DNA of 64,000 nucleotides from Pseudomonas subflava (GCF_023823685.1 NZ_JAMXBF010000001.1:124001-188000); one strand, 5' to 3'; positions 1-11,188 are shown, numbered from the stretch's first letter. The notes: a model not told the origin generated them from the letters alone. A program made the numbers and translations.

Positions 1-269
1 TCCGGGTGATCCTGCACTTCGGCTTCATGGAAGAAACGGACGTGCCGGCGGCCCTGCGCCTGTGCCATCTGGATGCACTCGACTTCAGCCCGATGAGCAC
101 CACCTGGTTCCTCAGCCGCGAGACGGTGGTGGCGAGCAAGCGCTTCGGCATGGCGCGCTGGCGCGAGGCGCTGTTCGCCTTTCTGCTGCGCAACGCCAAC
201 AGCAACCTGCGCTTCTTCAGGCTGCCGCTGAACCGGGTGATCGAGCTGGGGACTCAGGTCGAGATCTGA
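1..269 (+). CDS. kup: Low-affinity K+ uptake protein Kup, C-terminal part (truncated by window edge)
   Basis: The last 88 or so codons of a reading frame that is open from the window start (codon phase from base 3). Kup is an inner-membrane potassium/proton symporter of roughly 630 residues; only part of its cytoplasmic C-terminal region is visible. Recognition rests on the family's closing pattern: [12 protein letters not shown], then [11 protein letters not shown], then a [16 protein letters not shown] stretch, ending in [12 protein letters not shown]. The transmembrane core lies outside the window, so integrity cannot be judged. It converges on the cystine transporter genes, with only 19 bp between the two stop codons and no obvious terminator there. 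Confidence 0.9.
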   Translation, partial: RVILHFGFMEETDVPAALRLCHLDALDFSPMSTTWFLSRETVVASKRFGMARWREALFAFLLRNANSNLRFFRLPLNRVIELGTQVEI

Positions 270-288
270 CCTGGGTGAGTGTGCGTCG

Positions 289-1038
289 CTAGCGTTCGAC
301 CAGGAACTTGCTGAGGAACTGGCGGGTGCGTTCTTCCTTCGGCGCGCTGAACAGCGTCCGGGCATCGCCCTGTTCGACGATCACGCCCTGGTCGATGAAC
401 ACCGCGCGGTTGGCCACGTCGCGGGCGAAGCTCATCTCGTGGGTGACGATGACCATGGTGCGCTTCTCCTCAGCCAGGCCGCGGATGGTCGCCAGCACCT
501 CGCCGACTAGCTCCGGGTCGAGGGCCGAGGTGGGCTCGTCGAACAGGATCACGTCCGGCTGCATGGCCAGGGCGCGGGCGATGGCCACGCGTTGCTGCTG
601 GCCGCCGGAGAGGCGCTTGGGGTAGGCGTCTTCCTTGCCGCTCAGGCCGACCTTAGCGAGCAGCGCGCGGGCGCGCTCGACGGCCTGGGCGCGCGGCTCC
701 TTCTTCACCTGTACCGGGCCCTCGATGACGTTCTCGAGGGCGGTGCGGTGGGGGAACAGATTGAAGTTCTGAAACACGAAGCCGACGTGCTGGCGCAGCT
801 TGCGCACCAGGCCCTGCTGGGCCTTGAGCGGTTTGTCCGCGTCAATGGCGATACTGCCGACGGTTATCTGCCCGCCGCTGGGCTCTTCCAGCAGGTTGAG
901 GCAGCGCAGCAGGGTGGTCTTGCCCGAGCCGCTGGGGCCGATGATGGCCACCACTTCGCCGGGCGCGACGTCCAGGTCGATGCCCTTGAGTACTTCCTGG
1001 CCCTTGAAGGCCTTTCTCAGGTTGCGGACGGAAATCAT
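289..1038 (-). CDS. tcyN: Cystine ABC transporter ATP-binding protein
   Basis: A 249-residue ATPase of the polar amino-acid ABC family, predicted to power cystine import with the permease and binding protein encoded just upstream. The Walker A motif GPSGSGKTT lies near residues 34-42, the signature LSGGQQQR near 143-150, Walker B ILFDEP near 163-168 and the H-loop histidine near 200. The ATG was chosen because it starts the usual MISVRNL N-terminus and overlaps the permease stop as TGATG, typical of translational coupling; the frame stays open further upstream only inside the permease gene. It is the last gene of the operon. The cystine assignment rests on neighbouring dcyD and the close likeness of the trio to E. 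coli TcyJLN; another polar amino acid cannot be excluded. Confidence 0.88.
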   Translation of the reverse strand: MISVRNLRKAFKGQEVLKGIDLDVAPGEVVAIIGPSGSGKTTLLRCLNLLEEPSGGQITVGSIAIDADKPLKAQQGLVRKLRQHVGFVFQNFNLFPHRTALENVIEGPVQVKKEPRAQAVERARALLAKVGLSGKEDAYPKRLSGGQQQRVAIARALAMQPDVILFDEPTSALDPELVGEVLATIRGLAEEKRTMVIVTHEMSFARDVANRAVFIDQGVIVEQGDARTLFSAPKEERTRQFLSKFLVER

Positions 1039-1706
1039 CAGGAGTCCTGCTCGTGCCGGTTGACCCGCGCCTCCAGGCGCGACTGGAAGTGCGCGAGGAT
1101 GCTGGCCAGCACCCAGTAGATCAGCGCGGCGGCTAGGTACATGGTGAAGATCTCGAAGGTGCGCGCGGTGATCAGCTGTGCCTGGCGGAACAGTTCCGGT
1201 ACCTGGATGGTGGCGGCCAGGGCGGTGTCCTTGACCAGCGAGATGAAGCTGTTGCCCAGTGGCGGCAGCGCGGTGCGCGCGGCCTGGGGCAGGATGGCGC
1301 GGTACAGGGTCTGCGCCTTGCCCATTCCGATGCTCGCCGCCGCCTCCCACTGACCGCGGTCGATGGAGGCGATGGCGGCGCGCAGAATCTCGGAGGTATA
1401 CGCGCCCATGTTCAGCGAGAAGCCGATCAGGGCGGCGGTCAGCGGCTCCAGCTGGAGACCCAGCTGGGGCAGGCCGTAATAGATCATGAACAGCTGGACC
1501 AGCAGCGGCGTGCCGCGGAAGAACGAGACGTAGATCCGCGACAGCCACTGCAGCGGCCAGTAGCCGTACAGCCGCAGCAGGGCCAGGGCGAAGCCGAGCA
1601 GCAGTCCGAAGAACATGCCGCCCAGGCTCAGTACCACGGTCCATATCGTGCCCTTCAGCAGGAAGGGCAGGGAGTCCAGCGCGAGCTGCAGGCTGCTTTC
1701 GATCAT
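1038..1706 (-). CDS. tcyL: Cystine ABC transporter permease
   Basis: A 222-residue inner-membrane permease of the HisM/GlnP type. Hydrophobic segments lie near residues 15-45, 55-75, 80-110 and 185-210. The EAA-type loop that docks the ATPase is visible as [22 protein letters not shown] around residues 140-161, interrupted only at the usual variable positions. The protein probably homodimerises to form the channel. The start codon overlaps the binding-protein stop by 4 bp and its own stop overlaps the ATPase start, so the three genes form a tight leftward operon. Substrate (cystine and related compounds such as diaminopimelate) is inferred from family and context. Confidence 0.88.
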   Translation of the reverse strand: MIESSLQLALDSLPFLLKGTIWTVVLSLGGMFFGLLLGFALALLRLYGYWPLQWLSRIYVSFFRGTPLLVQLFMIYYGLPQLGLQLEPLTAALIGFSLNMGAYTSEILRAAIASIDRGQWEAAASIGMGKAQTLYRAILPQAARTALPPLGNSFISLVKDTALAATIQVPELFRQAQLITARTFEIFTMYLAAALIYWVLASILAHFQSRLEARVNRHEQDS

Positions 1707-2500
1707 TGGGTGACGTCAGCCTTGAACCACTTTTCCGACAGTTGCTTGAGGGTGCCGTCGGCCTTCAGCTTGGCGATGGCCTTGTCGATGGCCGCCAGCA
1801 GCTCGGGGTTGCCCTTGCGCAGCGCCACGCCCGACTCCTGGCGGGAGAAGGCGTCGCCGGCCACGGCCAGGCGGCCGCCGGTCTTCTCGACCATCTCGAA
1901 GGCGGCCAGGCGATCCACCAGGATCACGTCGATGCGGCCCACGGCCAGGTCCTGGAACTTAGTCGGGTCGTCGTCGTAGGTGCGGATGTCGGCCTGCGGC
2001 ACGTTTTCCTTCAGCCACTGCTCGTAGTTGGTACCGAGGCCCACGCCGACCTTCTTGCCGGCCAGGTCCTGGGCGCTCTTGATGCTGTCGCCGTCAGCCT
2101 TGCGGGTCAGCGCCTGAATGCCGGAGACGGTGTAAGGGGTGGAGAAGTCGTACTTCTGCTTGCGCTCTTCGGAGATGGTCACCTGGTTGATCACCACGTC
2201 GAGGCGCTTGGACTCCAGGGCGGCGAGGATGCCGTCCCACTTGGTCGGCTGGAATTCGGCGCTGACGCCCAGCTCCTTGGCCAGGGCCTGGGCGAACTCG
2301 ACCTCGAAGCCGGTCAGCTTGCCGCTCTCGTCCTGGTAGTTGAAGGGCGGATAGGTGCCTTCAAGGCCGACCTTGATCGCGCCCTCGGACTTGATCTCGT
2401 CTAGCAGGTCGGCGGCGAAGCTCGGGGTGGCCAGGCCGGCGCCGAGCATGAGGGTCAGGCTGCCGAGGAGGAAATGGCGACGCAGTGTGGAGAATGTCAT
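1703..2500 (-). CDS. tcyJ: Periplasmic cystine-binding protein
   Basis: A 265-residue solute-binding protein of family 3. An N-terminal signal peptide (basic start, hydrophobic core to about residue 25, cleavage near PSFAAD) leads into the mature domain, which begins with [14 protein letters not shown], the classic opening of amino-acid-binding proteins. Further family landmarks are [32 protein letters not shown] and a closing LSEKWF. It would capture cystine in the periplasm for the TcyL permease. It is the first gene of the transporter trio and sits 109 bp downstream of dcyD in the same orientation; an AT-rich inverted repeat lies in that gap. E. coli FliY/TcyJ has the same size and gene neighbours. 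Confidence 0.9.
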   Translation of the reverse strand: MTFSTLRRHFLLGSLTLMLGAGLATPSFAADLLDEIKSEGAIKVGLEGTYPPFNYQDESGKLTGFEVEFAQALAKELGVSAEFQPTKWDGILAALESKRLDVVINQVTISEERKQKYDFSTPYTVSGIQALTRKADGDSIKSAQDLAGKKVGVGLGTNYEQWLKENVPQADIRTYDDDPTKFQDLAVGRIDVILVDRLAAFEMVEKTGGRLAVAGDAFSRQESGVALRKGNPELLAAIDKAIAKLKADGTLKQLSEKWFKADVTQ

Positions 2501-2547
2501 GGGATGCCTCTTGTCGTTGGGCTGTGGTGGGCCACTTTAGGGGCTAA

Positions 2548-2567
2548 ATTTTATTCCACAAAATAAT
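2548..2567. promoter_or_regulatory. AT-rich inverted repeat ahead of tcyJ, candidate operator
   Basis: In otherwise GC-rich DNA, the gap between dcyD and tcyJ holds a markedly AT-rich stretch with TTATT and AATAA arms separated by 6 bp (2551-2566). This suggests an internal promoter or operator for the transporter genes. Regulation by the sulfur regulator CysB is only a guess from gene function. Confidence 0.3.
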
Positions 2568-2609
2568 CAAAGTTTCTCTTTGGCTTCGATTGCGGAATAA
2601 GCCGCGTGT

Positions 2610-3608
2610 TCAGATCGCTTCTGGATGATAGGCGAACAATGCCGGCGCACCGCCGGTATGCAGGAACAGCAGCGGCCCGCTGCCGGCGAAGGCGCCGCGG
2701 GCCAGCCCGTCGAGCAGCCCGGCGAAGGCCTTGCCGGTGTACACCGGGTCGAGCAGCACGCCCTCCAGACCGGCCAGCAGGCGGATCGCCTCCAGAGTGG
2801 CAGCGTTCGGCTCGCCGTAGCGCGGCGCGAAGTAGCCATCCCAGAGTTCGATCTGCAGCGCGGCCGGCACGTCTACCTCGAGCAGCTCGGCGGTGCGTTG
2901 CAGCAGACCTTCCACCTTGGGTCGCTGGGTGGCGTCGGGGCGCGACACGGTGACGCCGACCACCCGCGTGCCTGGGCGCGCCTCCTCCAGCGCCAAGGCC
3001 AAGCCGCTGTGGGTGCCGGCGCTGCCGGAGGCCAGCACCACGGCGGCGAACGCCTGGCCGCTGCGTTCGATCTGCTCGGCCAGCTCCAGACCTGCACGCA
3101 CGTAGCCCAGCGCACCGAGGGCGTTGGAGCCGCCGATGGGCACCAGGTAGGGCTTGCGGCCGGCGGCACGCAGGCGCTCGCAGGCGTCGTCGAGCAACTG
3201 CTCGGCGTTGTCCAGGTTGGCGACCAGCTCGGTTTCGGCGCCGAACAGCTCGAGCAGCAGGCGGTTGCCGTTGGAGAGGTAGTTGCGGTCGACGGTGCCG
3301 ATCGGGTTTTCCAGCAGGGCCAGGCAACCCAGGCCGAGTTTGGCGGCGACGGCAGCGGTCTGGCGCACATGGTTGGACTGGATGGCGCCGGCGGTGACCA
3401 GCACATCGGCGCCCTGGGTCAGGGCGTCGGCGGCGAGAAATTCCAGTTTGCGTGCCTTGTTGCCGCCCAAGGCCAGCGGGGTGAGGTCGTCGCGCTTGAT
3501 CCAGATGTCGCGGCCCAGGTGCTGCGAGAGGCGCGGCAGGTGTTCCAGCGGCGTGGCAGTGGGGATCAGTTCGAGGCGGGGAAAGCGGGCGAGAGCTTGA
3601 CGCAGCAT
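2610..3608 (-). CDS. dcyD: D-cysteine desulfhydrase
   Basis: A 332-residue PLP enzyme of the ACC-deaminase/D-cysteine desulfhydrase family, which converts D-cysteine to pyruvate, sulfide and ammonia. The PLP lysine is predicted at residue 51 in [15 protein letters not shown], and [13 protein letters not shown] forms the substrate loop. The C-terminal [16 protein letters not shown] and [11 protein letters not shown] segments are typical of DcyD. The frame is open for 24 more codons upstream, but the ATG at 3606-3608 gives [15 protein letters not shown], aligning with E. coli DcyD (MPLHNLTRFPRLEFI); no strong ribosome-binding site is evident. It lies upstream of tcyJLN in the same orientation, supporting a D-cysteine/cystine detoxification and sulfur-scavenging unit. 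ACC deaminase is the main alternative but less likely in this context. Confidence 0.88.
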   Translation of the reverse strand: MLRQALARFPRLELIPTATPLEHLPRLSQHLGRDIWIKRDDLTPLALGGNKARKLEFLAADALTQGADVLVTAGAIQSNHVRQTAAVAAKLGLGCLALLENPIGTVDRNYLSNGNRLLLELFGAETELVANLDNAEQLLDDACERLRAAGRKPYLVPIGGSNALGALGYVRAGLELAEQIERSGQAFAAVVLASGSAGTHSGLALALEEARPGTRVVGVTVSRPDATQRPKVEGLLQRTAELLEVDVPAALQIELWDGYFAPRYGEPNAATLEAIRLLAGLEGVLLDPVYTGKAFAGLLDGLARGAFAGSGPLLFLHTGGAPALFAYHPEAI

Positions 3609-3681
3609 GCAGGCGGACCGGAATGGGAAAGCTGTCACTCTAGTCAGTTGCGCGGCTGCTCGGCAATTAACGCCGCACAAA

Positions 3682-3718
3682 AGAAAACGCCTCGATCGGT
3701 TTCCCCATCGAGGCGTTT
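3682..3718 (-). terminator. Rho-independent terminator of the last initiator tRNA gene
   Basis: An inverted repeat of CGCCTCGAT and ATCGAGGCG followed, on the minus strand, by TTTTCTTTTG. It lies directly 3' of the tRNA ending at 3727. Its sequence differs from the terminators of the other two copies, so the tandem duplication stops here. Confidence 0.8.
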
Positions 3719-3726
3719 CTTGAATC

Positions 3727-3803
<77 letters not shown>

Positions 3804-3809
3804 GCGGCC

Positions 3810-3837
3810 ATTCTACTCAGGGACGGGTTTGTGTCAA
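3810..3837 (-). promoter_or_regulatory. Sigma-70 promoter of tRNA-fMet copy 3
   Basis: On the minus strand a perfect -35 TTGACA and a -10 TAGAAT are separated by 16 bp, with the tRNA 5' end 6 bp beyond the -10 box. The same elements occur before each copy. Confidence 0.8.
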
Positions 3838-3879
3838 TCGATTTTTGCTTTTTAATCAATTAGATAAATCGTAGGCAAG

Positions 3880-3907
3880 AAAAAAGGCCACTCGTTTGAG
3901 TGGCCTT
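3880..3907 (-). terminator. Rho-independent terminator of tRNA-fMet copy 2
   Basis: The inverted repeat AGGCCACTC / GAGTGGCCT with an AAAC loop is followed on the minus strand by a run of six T. It lies just 3' of the tRNA at 3918-3994, so each tRNA is a separate transcription unit. Confidence 0.85.
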
Positions 3908-3917
3908 CTTCTGAATC

Positions 3918-3994
<77 letters not shown>

Positions 3995-4000
3995 GCGGCC

Positions 4001-4028
4001 ATTCTACTCAGGGACGGGTTTGTGTCAA
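4001..4028 (-). promoter_or_regulatory. Sigma-70 promoter of tRNA-fMet copy 2
   Basis: TTGACA, 16 bp, TAGAAT on the minus strand: an exact copy of the promoter 191 bp away. Confidence 0.8.
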
Positions 4029-4070
4029 TCGATTTTTGCTTTTTAATCAATTAGATAAATCGTAGGCAAG

Positions 4071-4098
4071 AAAAAAGGCCACTCGTTTGAGTGGCCTT
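4071..4098 (-). terminator. Rho-independent terminator of tRNA-fMet copy 1
   Basis: The same GGCCACTC stem and T-run as at 3880-3907, placed 3' of the tRNA at 4109-4185. Confidence 0.85.
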
Positions 4099-4108
4099 CT
4101 TCTGAATC

Positions 4109-4185
<77 letters not shown>

Positions 4186-4191
4186 GCGGCC

Positions 4192-4219
4192 ATTCTACTG
4201 GCGAAAGCCGGGCTGTCAA
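4192..4219 (-). promoter_or_regulatory. Sigma-70 promoter of tRNA-fMet copy 1
   Basis: TTGACA, 16 bp, TAGAAT on the minus strand. The boxes match those of the other copies but the spacer differs. Confidence 0.8.
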
Positions 4220-4313
4220 CCGCTAGGTCAGAAAAAACTGTTTTTCCTTCAGATGCTTAGCGCGGGGCGGATGGTAGAATTCGGGGCCCAGGGCAGGCCG
4301 GACGGGGCTTGGC

Positions 4314-5366
4314 GTGCGAAAGATCATCCACATCGACTGCGACTGCTTCTACGCCGCCATCGAGATGCGCGACGACCCGCGTTTGGCCGGTCGCCCGCTG
4401 GCGGTGGGCGGCGCCGCGGACCGGCGCGGGGTGGTCGCCACCTGCAATTACGAGGCACGGGCCTGGGGCGTGCGCTCGGCCATGCCGATGGGCCAGGCGC
4501 TCAAACTGTGCCCGGACCTGCAGGTGGTGCGTCCGCGCATGGACGCCTACAAGGCGGTGTCGCGGGAGATCCACGCGATCTTCCGCGACTACACCGAGGT
4601 CATCGAGCCGCTGTCACTGGACGAGGCCTACCTGGACGTCTCCGCCAGCCCGCACTTCGAGGGCAGCGCCACGCGCATCGCCCAGGACATCCGCCGGCGG
4701 GTATCGCAGGAGCTGCACATTACGGTGTCCGCCGGGGTGGCGCCGAACAAGTTCCTGGCCAAGATCGCCAGCGACTGGCGCAAGCCCAACGGGCTGTTCG
4801 TCATCACCCCGGATCAGGTCGAAGAGTTCGTCGCCGCGCTGCCGGTGAGCAAGCTGCACGGGGTGGGCAAGGTCACGGCGAGCAAGATGGAGCGGCTGGG
4901 CATCGTCAGCTGCTTCGACCTGCGCGACTGGAGCAAGCTGGCGCTGGCCCGGGAATTCGGCAGCTTCGGCGAGCGTCTGTGGAACTTGGCCCGCGGCATC
5001 GACGAGCGCGTGGTGCAGGTGGACAGCCGACGCCAGTCGGTGAGCGTGGAGAACACCTTCGACAAGGACCTGCCGGACCTGGCCGCCTGCCTGGAACAGC
5101 TGCCGGAGCTGCTGCAGCAGCTCGACACGCGCATGGCACGGCTGGATGCCAGCTACCGGCCGGACAAGCCCTTCGTGAAGATCAAATTCCATGACTTCAG
5201 CCAGACCACGCTGGAACAGGCCGGCGCCCGTCGAGACCTGGAGAGCTACCAGCGCCTGTTGAGCGCCGCCTTCGCCCGAGGCGGCAAGCCAGTGCGCCTG
5301 CTCGGAGTGGGGGTGCGGCTGCTGGATCTGCGCGGGGGGCATGAGCAGCTGGAGTTGTTCGAGTAG
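4314..5366 (+). CDS. dinB: DNA polymerase IV (translesion)
   Basis: A 350-residue Y-family polymerase performing low-fidelity bypass of damaged template. Seen: the catalytic N-terminus IIHIDCDCFYAAIEMRDDP with a metal-binding aspartate, the finger motif VATCNYEARAWGVRSAMP, the second catalytic pair in PLSLDEAYLDVS, and helix-hairpin-helix residues LHGVGKVTASKMERLG. A C-terminal little-finger domain follows. The protein ends LELFE, resembling a beta-clamp-binding motif (QLELF). The start is GTG at 4314, giving the usual MRKIIHIDCD. A CTG-N9-CAG sequence lies upstream, one base short of a LexA box spacing, so SOS control is possible but not shown. Confidence 0.95.
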   Translation: MRKIIHIDCDCFYAAIEMRDDPRLAGRPLAVGGAADRRGVVATCNYEARAWGVRSAMPMGQALKLCPDLQVVRPRMDAYKAVSREIHAIFRDYTEVIEPLSLDEAYLDVSASPHFEGSATRIAQDIRRRVSQELHITVSAGVAPNKFLAKIASDWRKPNGLFVITPDQVEEFVAALPVSKLHGVGKVTASKMERLGIVSCFDLRDWSKLALAREFGSFGERLWNLARGIDERVVQVDSRRQSVSVENTFDKDLPDLAACLEQLPELLQQLDTRMARLDASYRPDKPFVKIKFHDFSQTTLEQAGARRDLESYQRLLSAAFARGGKPVRLLGVGVRLLDLRGGHEQLELFE

Positions 5367-5430
5367 CCGGTCGGGCTGCTGCGTGCCTCTTACTCACAGG
5401 AAGGGCTATGGTCCGCGCCCTCTCCCTGGC

Positions 5431-5529
5431 CCTCTCCCGTGAACGGGAGAGGGGACGGTGGCGTTAGGCTCGAGTAGTCCCGCGGCCGCGAGTGTGCGGC
5501 ACGGTTTTCCCGGATTGCATCCGGGCTAC
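5431..5529. repeat. Intergenic direct repeat, copy A
   Basis: A stretch of about 98 bp that begins with a CTCTCCCGT/ACGGGAGAG hairpin and ends in GGATTGCATCCGGGCTAC. It recurs with scattered substitutions at 5604-5700. It looks like a non-coding repeat of the REP-like type scattered in Pseudomonas genomes; genome-wide copy number cannot be seen here. Confidence 0.7.
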
Positions 5530-5540
5530 GGGCGTCGATG

Positions 5541-5566
5541 CCCCTCTCCCACTTGTGGGAGAGGGG
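5541..5566. repeat. Perfect 12-bp inverted repeat between the direct repeats
   Basis: CCCCTCTCCCAC and its exact complement flank a 2-nt loop. There is no T-run on either side, so it is more likely part of the repeat element than a simple terminator, though it could form the 3' end of the dinB transcript. Confidence 0.6.
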
Positions 5567-5603
5567 TTAGGGGAGAGGGCAAAAGTTCGCGGCCTTCCTT
5601 AAT

Positions 5604-5700
5604 CCTCTTCCGTGAGCGGGAGAGGCGGTGGCGTCGGGGCTTAAGTAGTCTCGCGGCTGCGAGTGCGCGACACGGTTTTCCCCGGATTGCATCCGGGCTA
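5604..5700. repeat. Intergenic direct repeat, copy B
   Basis: The second copy of the element at 5431-5529, in the same orientation. Together with the hairpin between them, the two copies fill most of the 361-bp gap between dinB and the next gene. I see no coding sequence in this gap. Confidence 0.7.
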
Positions 5701-5727
5701 CCGCGGAAAGAGGCCGCGGAAGGCTGC

Positions 5728-6132
5728 TCAGCCTTCTTCCGGGGATAGGCGGATCGGCTTGCCCTCGGCCGGCCACAGGCGCAGCTGGCCGACGCCGGAC
5801 ACGTCCCAGCGCTGCACTTGGCCCAGGGCCTCGAGAAAGCGCTGTTCCTGCTCCATCAGCTCCGGCGCGCACAGCTTGCGGGTGGCGCCGGCCTGGCCGA
5901 AGTTCAGCTTGTCGCCGTCGCGGCTGTAGTTGGCGAACCAGTGGTTGCAGCCGGCGTTGCCGTACGCACGACCATCGTCGCCGAGGGTAATGGTCAGGTG
6001 GCTGCGCTCGACCAGCGGGCGCTCGCCGATCCACTCAACCTGGTAGGTCTTGTCGCTCTCCAGCTGCACCGGGTCGCCGGCGCAGCCGGCCAGGGTGGCG
6101 GCGAGCAGGGCGGGGATGAGGGCGTGTTTCAT
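5728..6132 (-). CDS. META-domain lipoprotein (HslJ-like)
   Basis: A 134-residue predicted lipoprotein: MKHALIPALLAATLAGC forms a type II signal peptide with the lipobox LAGC, so cysteine 17 would be lipidated. The rest is a META domain, recognised by GDDGRAYGNAGCNHWFANY, the following GATRKLCAPELMEQEQRFLEAL, and a closing LRLWPAEGKPIRL. META/HslJ proteins are envelope or secreted proteins linked to stress and motility but without a defined activity. The ATG overlaps the stop of the upstream gene by 4 bp, so the two are co-transcribed. The longer open frame upstream is only overlap with that gene. Confidence 0.82.
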   Translation of the reverse strand: MKHALIPALLAATLAGCAGDPVQLESDKTYQVEWIGERPLVERSHLTITLGDDGRAYGNAGCNHWFANYSRDGDKLNFGQAGATRKLCAPELMEQEQRFLEALGQVQRWDVSGVGQLRLWPAEGKPIRLSPEEG

Positions 6133-6566
6133 GCGCGTTGTTCCTTGCAGGCGGGGCAGAAGTGCTTGCCGGCGCGGCTGGTCCAGCCCAGTTCGACCAG
6201 GCGCTGTTCCGCGGCCGGTGCCTGGGCCTTGGCACCGAGCGAGGCGTCGACGGCGAATTCCAGGTCGATGCGCTTGCCGCAGCCGTCGCAATCCACCTGC
6301 CAGTTGTGGATTGCCAGCTCGCGGAAGGCCGGGCCGCTGGCCACTGCCATCCACTGGCCGGGCGGGTTGATCAGGTGGCGGACCTTCTCCACGGCCAGGC
6401 TCATGGACAGCTCGCGGCTGCCCTTGAGGGTGACCAGCAGGGTGTCGCCGGCCTGGATGGCGCCGCCGTTGCCGGTGACCTGGTAGCGGCCCGGTGCCAG
6501 GGCGCGGCACTCGGTCAGGGTGTGTTGCGGGTTGAGCAGGGTGTAGCGGAAATCGTGGGTGGTCAT
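6129..6566 (-). CDS. Conserved hypothetical protein with Cys-pair metal-binding motifs
   Basis: A 145-residue cytoplasmic protein (no signal peptide or membrane segment). I recognise it only as a conserved Pseudomonas protein that precedes a META-domain lipoprotein gene. Two CxxC pairs, CDGC near residue 93 and CPAC near 139, could together hold a zinc ion. The N-terminal half has the LPG/RYQVTGNGGAIQAGD look of a small beta-barrel. It overlaps the downstream lipoprotein gene by 4 bp and lies 28 bp downstream of ldhA in the same orientation, so it is probably part of the ldhA transcript. No function is proposed. Confidence 0.72.
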   Translation of the reverse strand: MTTHDFRYTLLNPQHTLTECRALAPGRYQVTGNGGAIQAGDTLLVTLKGSRELSMSLAVEKVRHLINPPGQWMAVASGPAFRELAIHNWQVDCDGCGKRIDLEFAVDASLGAKAQAPAAEQRLVELGWTSRAGKHFCPACKEQRA

Positions 6567-6594
6567 GAAGCCTCCTGAAGCTGCGCGGATGCTA

Positions 6595-7590
6595 TCACGC
6601 GGCCGGCGTCACCCGGTTGACCGGCGCGCCGGCGGCCCAGGCGGCGATGTTGTCCAGGGTGGTGCTGGCGATGGCGGCCAGCGCCTCGCGGGTGAGGAAG
6701 GCCTGGTGGGCGGTGACGATGACGTTGGGGAAGGTCAGCAGGCGCGCCAGCACGTCGTCTTGCAGCGGCTGGTCGGAGCGGTCCTCGAAGAACAGCTCGG
6801 CCTCTTCTTCATAGACATCCAGGCCCAGGTAGCCGAGCTGGCCGCTCTTCAGCGCGTCGATCAGCGCCGGGGTGTCGACCAGGGCGCCGCGGCCGGTGTT
6901 GATCAGCATGGCGCCGTGCTTCATCTGCGCCAGGCTTGCGGCATTGATCAGGTGGCGGCTGCTCTCGGTCAGCGGGCAATGCAGGCTGATCACGTCGCTT
7001 TGCGCGATCAGCTCGTCCTGGCCGACCTGGCGGGCGCCGATCTGCTCCAGGCCGGCAATGGGGTAGGGGTCGCTGATCAGCAGCCGGCAGCCGAAGCCGG
7101 CCATGATCCGCGCAAAGGCCAGGCCGATCTGCCCGCCGCCGATCACGCCGACCGTCTTGCCGTGCAGATCGAAGCCGGTCAGGCCATGCAGGCTGAAGTC
7201 GCCCTCGCGGGTGCGGTTGAAGGCGCGGTGGATGCGCCGGTTCAGCGCCAGGATCAGCGCCACGGCGTGCTCGGCCACCGCATGCGGCGAATAGGCCGGC
7301 ACCCGCACCACGGCGAGTCCCAGGCGCTCGGCGGCGGGCAGGTCGACGTGGTTGTAGCCGGCCGAGCGCAGGGCAATCAGCCGCGTGCCGCCGGCGGCCA
7401 GACGCTCCAGCACCGGCGCGGAAAGATCGTCGTTGATAAAGGCGCACACCACCTCGCTGCCCTCGGCCAGGGCGACGGTATCCAGGGTCAGAAGGCTGTC
7501 CTGGAACTGCAGCTGCCAGCCGGATGGCAGCGCCTGCGTCTCGAAGCTGGCGCGGTCGTAGGGCTTGCTGCTGAACAGGGTGATGCGCAT
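6595..7590 (-). CDS. ldhA: D-lactate dehydrogenase (fermentative, NAD-dependent)
   Basis: A 331-residue D-2-hydroxyacid dehydrogenase that reduces pyruvate to D-lactate with NADH. Seen: substrate-binding ALRSAGYNHVD with the catalytic arginine, the Rossmann motif VGVIGGGQIG, the INTGRGALVDT loop, GLDVYEEEAELFFED, and a catalytic histidine in TAHQAFLT. The DVYEEEAELFFEDRS stretch is typical of the LdhA subfamily rather than of glyoxylate or phosphoglycerate dehydrogenases. It starts with ATG at 7588-7590. It lies 36 bp downstream of gacS, a gene pairing conserved in Pseudomonas. In this genus the enzyme supports anaerobic pyruvate fermentation. Confidence 0.92.
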   Translation of the reverse strand: MRITLFSSKPYDRASFETQALPSGWQLQFQDSLLTLDTVALAEGSEVVCAFINDDLSAPVLERLAAGGTRLIALRSAGYNHVDLPAAERLGLAVVRVPAYSPHAVAEHAVALILALNRRIHRAFNRTREGDFSLHGLTGFDLHGKTVGVIGGGQIGLAFARIMAGFGCRLLISDPYPIAGLEQIGARQVGQDELIAQSDVISLHCPLTESSRHLINAASLAQMKHGAMLINTGRGALVDTPALIDALKSGQLGYLGLDVYEEEAELFFEDRSDQPLQDDVLARLLTFPNVIVTAHQAFLTREALAAIASTTLDNIAAWAAGAPVNRVTPAA

Positions 7591-7626
7591 GGCGTTCTCC
7601 TTGGGCCGGCCGGGCGTCGCCCTGGC

Positions 7627-10377
<2,751 letters not shown>

Positions 10378-10456
10378 GATGTTCTCCAGCAAGGTGATGG
10401 GTGCAGTTTAGCGAGTCGCCGGGTGGGAATCTGCCCGAGCTTTTGGCAGAATGCTC

Positions 10457-10475
10457 GATAATTATTCTCATTCGA
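10457..10475. promoter_or_regulatory. Fur box upstream of pirR
   Basis: GATAATTATTCTCATTCGA matches the 19-bp Fur consensus (GATAATGATAATCATTATC) at 13 positions, including the first six and the TCATT core. It lies 12-30 bp before the pirR ATG, fitting iron repression of the pirRS operon, and could also affect the divergent gacS promoter. Confidence 0.75.
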
Positions 10476-10486
10476 GATTCATCCGC

Positions 10487-11188
10487 ATGTCTGCCGCCTC
10501 TGCCCGTATCCTCGCCATCGAGGATGACCCGGTGTTGGCCGCGCATCTGCAGGAGCACCTCGGCCGCCGCGGCTTCGACGTGACCCTGCGGGGCGACGGC
10601 GACGCCGGCCTGACGCTGGCCTGTACCGAGCCCTTCGATCTGGTGCTGCTGGACATCCTGCTGCCCGGTCGCAATGGCCTCGACGCCCTGGCCGAACTGC
10701 GTCGTCGCCGTGGCGTGCCGGTTATCCTGATGTCTGCCCTGGGCGCCGAACAGGATCGCATCGCCGGTTTCAGCCAGGGCGCCGACGACTACCTGCCCAA
10801 GCCCTTCGCCATGGCCGAGATGGAGGTGCGTATCGACGCCATCCTGCGTCGCGTGGCTTATGAACGCCGCGAGCGGGAGCCCGCGAGCGCAGCGCTGCCG
10901 GAGCTGGATGAGGCGCACCAGGATGTGCGCCATGCCGGGCAGTGGGCGCAGCTGACCGGCACCGAATTCCGATTGCTGGAACTCCTGGTGCGCCATGCCG
11001 GCGAGGTGCTGAGCAAGGCGTTTCTCTACCAGCAGGTGCTGCACCGCCCCTGGTCGCAGCACGACCGCGGGCTGGACATGCACGTCAGCCACATCCGTCG
11101 CAAGCTGCAGGCCATCGGCTACCAGGCCGGCCGCGTGGAGACGGCCTGGGGCAAGGGCTACCTGTTCCAGCGCGACGAGAATCAATGA
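10487..11188 (+). CDS. pirR: Response regulator PirR (siderophore receptor regulation)
   Basis: A 233-residue OmpR-family regulator. The receiver domain has acidic residues IEDD near 11-14, the phospho-acceptor Asp 56 in LVLLDILLPGRNG, and a lysine in YLPKPFA. A winged-helix DNA-binding domain follows (about 130-230) with TGTEFRLLELLVRHAG and the typical VETAWGKGYLF end. The ATG at 10487 gives MSAASARILAIEDD; an upstream in-frame ATG at 10451 would run through the Fur box and is unlikely. It overlaps pirS by 4 bp. Placement directly before a sensor kinase and a catecholate-type receptor matches PirR of P. aeruginosa, which activates pirA. Confidence 0.88.
   Translation: MSAASARILAIEDDPVLAAHLQEHLGRRGFDVTLRGDGDAGLTLACTEPFDLVLLDILLPGRNGLDALAELRRRRGVPVILMSALGAEQDRIAGFSQGADDYLPKPFAMAEMEVRIDAILRRVAYERREREPASAALPELDEAHQDVRHAGQWAQLTGTEFRLLELLVRHAGEVLSKAFLYQQVLHRPWSQHDRGLDMHVSHIRRKLQAIGYQAGRVETAWGKGYLFQRDENQ

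Noticed and set aside
289-1644. Apparent 451-residue fusion of permease and ATPase
   Set aside because: The N-terminal half is an out-of-frame reading of tcyL; the real ATPase starts at the TGATG junction at 1038.
4244-4260. Possible LexA box before dinB (CTG TTTTTCCTT CAG)
   Set aside because: The spacing is 9 instead of 10 bp and the symmetry is poor, so I do not call it a LexA site.
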